Part shown: piece by piece, positions 57,701 to 64,000 of the stretch | Layout of the letters: each line of letters opens with the position of its first letter | Position numbering within the stretch: position 1 is the stretch's first letter | DNA from: Diadema setosum | Taxonomy: Eukaryota; Echinodermata; Echinoidea; Diadematoida; Diadematidae | Direction: 5' to 3' | NCBI GenBank assembly: GCA_033980235.1 | Contig: CM067072.1 | Coordinates: 24,131,192-24,195,191, forward strand | Length of the DNA: 64,000 nt | Translations under genes and position numbers: made by a program | The notes under the pieces: model-generated | What the model was told of the DNA's origin: nothing | What the model saw: only the letters and a program-made list of their open reading frames with translations | Databases searched by the model: none

Positions 57701-57952
57701 GGGATACTCCCTTCCATTTTTCAAAACATGTTTAGAACAAATTCGTCATTCCATGCATACTCAACCCGTTCTAAAGATAATCTTCGAGTTCCAAGTTGTC
57801 GCTTAACAACAAGGTCTCATTCTATTCGATTCACAGGGGCGCATGAATGGAATTTAATTTCTTCTGATCTTAAATCCAGTACTACACTTACTCGTTTCAG
57901 AACCCTATTCAAACGTATTATATTTAAAAAATTATCATCCTTGACTGAGTAG
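54761..57952 (+). CDS. LINE ORF2: endonuclease-reverse transcriptase (jockey/CR1-group)
   Basis: An uninterrupted 1063-residue protein. The N-terminus has a C-x2-C zinc-finger-like segment (C4, C7, C18, C21, then LPF), as in several CR1/jockey-group LINEs. An APE-type endonuclease spans about residues 105-325 with N113, E142 (SETW), Y218 (YRPP), D251 and N253 (GDFN), D296 and SDH 317-319. RT spans about 560-830 with D696 in DLSKAFD, the GVPQGSVLGP motif and FADD (783-786). The C-terminal domain ends in the common STRS..R.P.......R..G..EWN pattern. All catalytic residues are present, so the copy may be competent or very young. A degraded ORF1-like fragment lies upstream and a TTGAAA-type tail downstream. 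The exact clade (CR1, Daphne, Crack or L2-like) is uncertain. Confidence 0.92.
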   Translation: MYACVNCNASSSTQSWLCVNCVSDALPFNHISDDNEFSLSLHSFFHLSTEIDISKIQSLKINPFTINSVHYTDNNETADPQNYFENNCEYMFIEDFHTKYANKCSDFSLFHINARSLQKNFDSFNTLLSSLDFNFSVVAVSETWFNTKVNLGLYDIDNYSLVHICRPAGKVGGGVALYIRNEYQFVLRTDLSCISNNYEMLFIEVSLNDKSIVVACIYRPPNTDISDFTSRINDIFEILENEKKEIYLLGDFNIDLLNSGSHHKTNEFLDMMYSFHFFPMITKPTRISANRASLIDNIYSNTPENFFYSGIIYDDLSDHFPVFGIVKNRTSIKHNTSKKKEVRKRIINDTNLLLFREKLKNVDWSNVKECIDVDECYNTFFEKFYDIYDDCFPFKIIHVNKVDKCKKPWITKGILKSINRKNRLYKASLKNPDIKHKTAYKDYKNKLTNTIRYSKYRYYNELFSSVKGDLKKTWCHINSILGKKKHNFMPNNMYFDNCKFSSKQDIVNQFNSYFINVGQKLSKSVCSPSHSFQEFVSCENAESFFVKPTTIYELLKLSSFIKISKASGPDDISPRVVKDCIHYIVDPLCDIFNKSLSTGFVPEKLKTAKIVPLHKKDDPKYIDNYRPVALLSIFSKLLERLMYDRLYEFLTKNNILISEQFGFRKNYSTSLSVICFTDYILQEIDKGNYCCGVFMDLSKAFDTIDHHILLTKLHLYGIRGLPLQWFGSYLSNRRQYVVVDGVESTQLDVTLGVPQGSVLGPLLFLVYVNDIINCSKILRFSLFADDTVAFYSHENVTSLVLTLNKELCMLNEWFKCNKLFLNFKKTKYVLFHSKRKKIPQNLSPIQIESAVIDRTESIHFLGILIHESLDWKCHITNITAKISRSIGILSKLKSLLPRKILLSIYNALILPHLNYCSEIWGKTYKVHIDKLFRLQKRAVRLVTKSDFRSPSLPLFIKNKIIPIFELVQLNVLVFMFKYHKGILPSIFQNMFRTNSSFHAYSTRSKDNLRVPSCRLTTRSHSIRFTGAHEWNLISSDLKSSTTLTRFRTLFKRIIFKKLSSLTE

Positions 57953-58306
57953 ACTTCAACAGCTGTACTTTTTCTTCTTTCTTTATCTTCGTTTCTTCAC
58001 CCTCTTACCAATCTCTTGCATTGCATTTTTTTTTTTTTTTACTGAGTGTATGCTTGCGTATGTCTATGTGTATATTGTAACCTAATTCTGTATTTTCTAA
58101 TTTACTACTTATGACAGAAATTTCAATATATGCTTAATTGCATTTTTGTTATTGATTGTTTGATTGCTGCAAAGGGGCCCCATAACAAGCACTAGTTGCT
58201 TACAAGGGGTCCCGGCCTTTGAATGTTATGTCTTTTATAATGTGCACTTTTTTATGTTGTATCATACAGTTGCCGAATAAATTGAAATTGAAATTGAAAT
58301 TGAAAT
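57953..58306 (+). mobile_element. 3' end of the LINE with TTGAAA repeat tail
   Basis: A T-rich untranslated region of about 330 bp ends in AATAAATTGAAATTGAAATT-type sequence, several tandem TTGAAA units at about 58277-58306. Short 3' tandem repeats of this sort mark the termini of CR1/L2-like LINEs. The downstream boundary and target duplication were not resolved. Confidence 0.7.
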
Positions 58307-59040
58307 TATCACTGTGCACCCACAAATCCCATTCTTCCGGTGCAAACCAAACTCCTGCCACACTGTATTTCATCATGAGAATCTATGCCTTCAACTGTTG
58401 TTAGATGTGTCAAACAGTTTGTACCATTAACTTTAAATTCTCATCTAAGTCAGACTGAACAATGAACACAAACCTCTCTTACAAGACAATCCCGAGAGTG
58501 GCTGAATTCACAAACACGAACCACAAAGAAGGAGTGAGAAATAAGTGTTACTCCTTTTCAAATAATTTTCCACCTTTGCTTTTTATTTCGTTGCATTTTT
58601 TGTCATTAAAGATGGGCGGCAATATTTTCTGAGTTGTCTTAACTTCACGAAGAGCAGCCAACTTCTGAAATTCGCACACGATAAAATCAAGTTGCAAAAT
58701 ATATGACATGTGATTTAAACCATCCCCTACAAGTTGAAGTTATAGGACTCTGTTCGCTGTTCTACTAATGACAGTATGCAAGAACAATTACCTTTTGTGC
58801 CATCAGAAGCAGATAATGCCAAGCAAGCATTGATCATAAATATTTCTACATTTTTTATGTTTGTTTGGTTTTTTTTTTTCCAAATAACGTGAAAGAATAT
58901 ACTACATGGCAAGTAGGGTCTTATTCAAAGCAGAAAATAGCTCAAAGACCCAACATAGGAGTTGGTCACAGTAAACAACTGATAAATTCAATCATACATG
59001 GATGTAAAATGACGCTTCATCTTATATAGGCATATATACC

Positions 59041-59326
59041 CAGTGCCGTATATAAAGAGAGTCTGGCCAACTGATGACAATAGCCGCCATGTTGTTACTC
59101 AGCATATTGTATGTGTAATAGACGGTTAACTAACGTGTACAGTATAAAGCCCAGACATCATAACTGAAGGAAACAAAGTAGAGTGTAGTTAACAATGGGC
59201 AGTGCATGCACGCATGCTCTGTTTGGTAATGACATGGTGCCTGTATATCACGGGATCAGCTATTGACCAATCACAGGCTTCAAAGCTCATAAACTGAAAA
59301 CACGGTTGGCCAGACTATGGCACCAG
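59041..59326. mobile_element. Inverted-repeat MITE (AGTCTGGCCAAC ends)
   Basis: CAGTGCCGTA..AGTCTGGCCAAC on the left and GTTGGCCAGACTATGGCACC on the right are inverted repeats about 285 bp apart. Non-coding interior. Confidence 0.6.
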
Positions 59327-60886
59327 CCATACCTATGTTGGTAGTTTCTGGCACACAAGTTTTTGCCTATTTTTCAATTTTGTTTCAATTTAGTGTTCCA
59401 AGTTATCAAGACATAGGGGAAATCAAATCCCACTCTCTACCATGAAAGAAATATGCTTTGTTAGTTTTGCTATTCCATTTTTTTCTTTTTGATAAGACAA
59501 AACTATACTGAAGTTTATATCTTTAAAATCATCACTGCCTTTAACCAATGGTTTTATCACGATCAAAGTTGTTACATGATCATCATTTATTCTTATCATT
59601 GCTATCAGCACTGAATAGAATAATTCCGGTCCAGATGCATTATCACTTTAAGCTTTTTTTTTTCTTTTTTCTGCAAGAGGGAATGGATGAGGAGAATCTC
59701 TCAGGACAGAAACAAAGATTGATGAGGTATTTGCATGTTTTCCTTTTAACCTGTCCCTTCTGGCTCCAGTAGAGAACATTAAGGATCTTGTGTCTATACA
59801 TGTACATTCGCAACTAGTCTCCATCCAAGCACCTGTAATATATATATATATATTTAGGCCATGGTGGAATGAAACACCTCATGAATCTCTCAGCACCTGA
59901 TATATCACCAACTTGCTACACTAGTACAAAGAGTCACAAGGATTATGTAAACATGGCTATCATAAAACAGCATCATATTCCTTTTTGTGTTTATGTCAAG
60001 ATATCGTATTGTCAGCGGTGCTCCACATGGCTATTAACACTGAGCAAAGTTTATGGTACTGCACGTATCTGGTGCACAACTGACAACATCTCAACAGCAA
60101 TTTCTCTGAAAGTTGCAATATAAATTTTGCATCAGAGCAAAATGAGAGTACAGGTATTAATTCATTCTTGTTGGGAGGAAAAAAAAGTGATAGAATGAGT
60201 AAAATTGAGGTGGAGATTTTGTCTTTCCTACAAACACTTGTTGACTTGACTTTACACATGGTTTAAAGATGCCACAAATTTGTGTCATATCTTCATTCAC
60301 AGTTGGGAACTGCATAAGCAGATATTGTATTTTTTTACTTTTTTTTTTTTTTGGGGGGGGGGAAGGGCATTTCATGAAGCCTTTCATCAGATATTTTTTT
60401 TTTCTGACAAACTGTTGTAAGCTTTCAAAATCCTTGCGTGTTATTGGCTGAGAGCAAATTTGTTCAACACATTTGTTGTACAAAATGCTTCATGAAATGT
60501 CCCCAGATGTAAAAAGATTTTGTGCACATTTTAGATACTCCAAAAGAGAAGTCCTGAAAATATTTGATTTCCTTCTGCACCATCAAGACAAGAACTTCAT
60601 ACTTCAGCACAATTTGAAAGACAAAGAATATGGATAGGTAAATGATAAGCAGGGATGCCAACTTTTTAAACAGTACTGTAGTATTCTGAAAGCTAATAAA
60701 AAAAAGAAAACAAGACAAAACAAAACAAAAACATTTATTTTCTAAGGAAAACAGTATTTTAACCTTTTATGCATTAGAGATGCATAATGATATACATTTA
60801 AAAACACTGTTTTCCATGAAACCTGCAATATTTTGATCCCCTCACCTCCCCCCACCCCCCCCCCCCCTCCAAAAAAGGAAAATAAA

Positions 60887-60954
<68 letters not shown>

Positions 60955-61181
60955 GATAAAATAAAATAAATAAATAAAAGTCACAGCTGGCATCTCTGGT
61001 TAACGATGAGGAGAAAAGGATCAGGAAAAATGGAAGAGGAAGAGGAGGAGGGGAGAGGTTGAGAATATCAAACATATGGATGTAGCTGAGGCTTCCTCAT
61101 CAACAGAAGACAGATGGGTGGAAGAAAGGAGAGAAGGGAAGGATTAAGGGGGATTTGAGCAGACCCTGGGCAGAGGGATGT
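59327..61181. other. Noncoding stretch with A/T-rich simple repeats
   Basis: Contains an AT run (59838-59852), T/G tracts (60330-60362), C run 60855-60867 and a 100-bp (AAAT)n array (60880-60978). No gene signal. Confidence 0.5.
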
Positions 61182-61274
61182 TTAACCCCTTGTGTGCTTT
61201 GGCTACCCATTGGATGAAGAAAATCCCATAGCATTGTACACACTGTCCAGTGTCCCTGGCAGAGAAGGGGTTAA
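61182..61274. mobile_element. 93-bp TTAA mini-foldback, type 2
   Basis: TTAACCCCTT on the left and AAGGGGTTAA on the right, exactly 93 bp including both TTAA, the same length as the type 1 copy at 9364. The centre is AAAATCCCATAGCATTGTAC. Confidence 0.65.
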
Positions 61275-61890
61275 GGAGAGGGGGAACCAGTGGTAATTGC
61301 TGCTGCACAGACTGGAATGCCTGCAGTGTTGGGTTACTGGGAGAGACGCCTGCGTCTGCAAAACTGTTCAGACAGTTCACATGAACGACGACATGTTGGA
61401 ATTACGCATGGGGCTTGTTTATTGAAATGAAAAATGTGCTCACAGGCCATTTCTGAAATTAATGGCCCACTGCGTTGCATCCATTCATATGGGCCATTCT
61501 CTGCTAAAGCGTTCAAAAACTGAAAATATGTGTCGCCAACGTTCCCACGATTATTTCCATTGCCAAAGGCCTGGTTTGAATTGCCAAAATTGTCTATGTA
61601 ACACTTGAGGGTTTGAGGAGAAAAGTAAAAAAGAAAATATTGTTGTCGCTTGCGTAATTTTTGAAATATCCACTGGTAAAGTTGGAGAAGTATCCCAAAA
61701 CCCAATGTCGCCTCAATCATGTACTTTTTGTATTATGCTAAAAAAATTATATAAAATGAGCTTGAACCCAACATGATATTGGTAAATATAATTAACGTCT
61801 GATATATTTATGCATAAACAAGCCAAAATTTGAAATTTGAAAATTTGAAATCCCTCCGGAGCTCGCTGAAGGTGTGTCGCCAAAATTCAT
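61275..61890. other. Unidentified sequence below the motif cluster
   Basis: The minus strand is open over 61334-61720 and contains GNVGD- and FGN-type repeats of small residues. No known domain was recognised. It shares the word TGTCGCCAA with the adjacent motif cluster (61531 and 61874). Confidence 0.3.
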
Positions 61891-62686
61891 GTCAGATACG
61901 TTACCAAAACATTTGGATTGATAAATTAGTGAAAATAGCAGACGTGAGATACGACAATACATGTTTAATATCAGAAGGATATACTTTATCAAATACAGTT
62001 AAGTTTGATTTTCTGTTTCTAAATTTCGGTTTTCAAAATCAGACCATTATCTCCGAAAACGCATTTTCCACATTTTTTTCGCAACAGATACGTTACCTAT
62101 AAATCACGACCTCCTACAAAAGTGTTTGATGTAATATTGTTTAATTGTACATTGATTAAGACCTTTTGAGATTATGCATCATCACAAAAAATAATTACCC
62201 ATTCTTTGCAAATGTTTAACAGTTATTGCGCTTTGAAAAAACGTGCGATCAGATACGTTACGTCAGATACGTTACGTCAGATACGTTACTGAAATATGCG
62301 CACTCTGTGAGCGTAATTCTCCGCTCATGATTACGAAAATTTAGCAAAGAGACCGTCTCGTTTATCATGTGCTGCAGTCACTTTTTTTCATGGCTACCCT
62401 GTGTGGAGCGCTCGGTAGTCGTTTCGACGGAGCATTTACAGTAAATTTTCATCGTTCTTCGCAAGACATCTCGTAAATGCGTTTGTCAAAATAATCTTTA
62501 GATAATAACAGTACATTTGGCATGTTTATGATATCAATAGTTTACGTTTAATGCTAATTTAGTACAAGTGCACCACCTATGCTATACATTTATCCAGTTG
62601 TCAGTGACTCGATCATGAATCTAACATTGTGTGTTGTGCCACAAAAAGCTGGTAACGTATCTGACAGGTGCGGTAACGTATCTGTC
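61891..62686. repeat. Cluster of seven CAGATACGTTAC motifs
   Basis: Plus-orientation copies lie at 61891-61904, 62085-62096, 62249-62261, 62262-62275 and 62276-62289 (the last three in tandem with a 14-bp period). Minus-orientation copies lie at 62651-62665 and 62672-62686 (GGTAACGTATCTG). The intervening sequence is non-repetitive. No known family was recognised. Confidence 0.75.
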
Positions 62687-62781
62687 GGTTAGGATCTGGT
62701 GGTTTTCTAATAAGTTATTGTGCCGGTAGACGAATTATTTCTTCCCTAACTGCTTTGAAATGAAGCATAATGATACTTATA

Positions 62782-62816
<35 letters not shown>

Positions 62817-64000
62817 CAGTAGTAGTAGTATTACTAGGTCTATCTTTAATAATACATTACTATTGGTCGACATCGCACAGAACTTAATACTGATCCACCC
62901 ATCTCTGTCCTTCATATACATACATACATACATACATACATACATACAGTGTGTGCGTGTATGTTTGTATATATATCTTCTTTATATGCAGGTTCCTTGT
63001 TAAAGTAGAGCCCTGCATTTTCAGATATTTCACTTACCACTTTGCGCTCCTTCTCTTACCTTAAACTGTACAGTATATTTATGTTTACTTGTCACCTGTT
63101 TAGTCTCATTGTTTATATTTAGGTTAGATCTCATTAAGTTTTTGATTCCAGATTCTTTAATGTAGGCAGTATTCATCTTACATATAGGCTAGTTATGACT
63201 AGTTGATTTCTTTTTTACACTACTATGATGAACATAATTATTTTGATAATCATTTTCTTGGTTTCATTTCTTCTTCGGAATATGGGGAAAACACGAGCAC
63301 AAATACAAAAGGCCTATACAGGGAAAGGAAGAAATTAAATGACCCATCCTTCCTACAAAATGAAAGATATCGCCAGGCGCGATTATCGTAAACCTGTAGC
63401 AGATTTGTCAAACTCAGCTCAATTCAAAAGACGGGCATTAAACAGGATTCACACTCGAAAGTACAGGTATAGGCGTATACATCATGATGATCATATTTTC
63501 ATTTTTGCTTAAATTAATTGTTTGTTTAGAAGTAAAACAAAGGTCCATAACAACAAAATTATTTTATTCAATTTGATAATCTAATAAATAGAAATTACAA
63601 AATTTGCAACTATACAGAGAAAACCGTTTTCTGCATGGTGATAATACGTCATGAATAAATTAATAAACTTGTATGAATTAGAACTCAATAAATGAATATA
63701 TAAATAAATGAATATATATAAATATACATATATATAAACTCATATATATAATATATAGGATATATGATGTGCTGTCATTACAGGGCAAAGAGAAAGAGCG
63801 CTATACAGTACAAACAATAAGGCATTATTTCACATTTTCTTTAACCCATCAAGTACGTGCTGCACTGCAGTACATGGAAGTCATTTCCAATTTGCTCAAA
63901 TGAATTGACAACCATTTGAAAATCGAAATCTCACTTTTTCTCATCCAAATTGGCACCTTTAATTTCCAGCAGCATGACCTTTGAAATATTTGACTTTGCG
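62687..64000. other. Noncoding stretch with microsatellites
   Basis: (ATT)n at 62780-62817, (CATA)n at 62917-62947 and AT-rich sequence near 63640-63770. A TTAACCCATC word at 63841 resembles a mini-foldback end, but its partner was not found before the window ends. Confidence 0.5.

Noticed and set aside
61334..61720. Minus-strand open frame with FGN/GNVGD repeats as a gene
   Set aside because: No recognisable domain, splice context or homologue that I know. Kept only as unidentified sequence.
63841..64000. Further mini-foldback starting TTAACCCATC
   Set aside because: No complementary right arm within the expected ~93 bp.

Overview
This window is eukaryotic, AT-rich, intron-dominated DNA from what is most likely a marine invertebrate deuterostome (echinoderm-like). 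The grounds are small spliced exons separated by kilobase introns, no operon structure, many microsatellites, several LINE classes, abundant foldback/MITE elements, and a Ty3/gypsy-type LTR retrotransposon whose integrase lies upstream of reverse transcriptase, an arrangement described for the Gmr1-like group of deuterostomes. The species cannot be fixed from the sequence alone.

The only host gene I can support is on the minus strand: a partial SLC4A11-like transporter gene. Five exons read in order at 40617-40701, 28750-28967, 25861-25982, 14478-14688 and 11244-11357. They have consensus splice sites and mutually compatible phases, and together encode 250 residues running from the cytoplasmic domain into the first membrane segments. 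The gene continues beyond both ends of what I could assign: earlier exons lie above 40701 and were not found, and the rest of the membrane domain lies below 11244, probably outside the window.

Mobile DNA dominates the rest. An LTR retrotransposon occupies 42139-49596 (two 1153-bp LTRs differing at one position by eye, 4-bp target duplication, gag-pol frame broken by two in-frame stops). A LINE with an uninterrupted 1063-residue endonuclease/RT protein sits at 54761-57952. An RT-only LINE remnant (23727-25775) and a 3' LINE fragment on the minus strand (27957-28379) lie in introns of the host gene. Many inverted-repeat elements are scattered through the introns: four copies of a ~380-bp palindromic TTAA-bounded family, other TTAA-bounded families, a 1.4-kb foldback with a 7-bp duplication, a telomere-like-repeat MITE pair, and several others.

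The most unusual signals are (i) a scattered family of ~80-93-bp TTAA-bounded mini-foldbacks whose arms change sequence while a central core stays similar, one of which interrupts a repeat whose paralogue lacks it; (ii) seven near-exact copies of a 12-14-bp motif (CAGATACGTTAC) in both orientations within 800 bp at 61891-62686; (iii) a retrotransposon LTR carrying heat-shock-, AP-1- and CRE-like sites around its TATA box; and (iv) an intronic block dense in homeodomain-type TAAT cores with a perfect octamer (39465-39690). No prokaryote-type system, CRISPR array, rRNA or convincing tRNA gene was seen.
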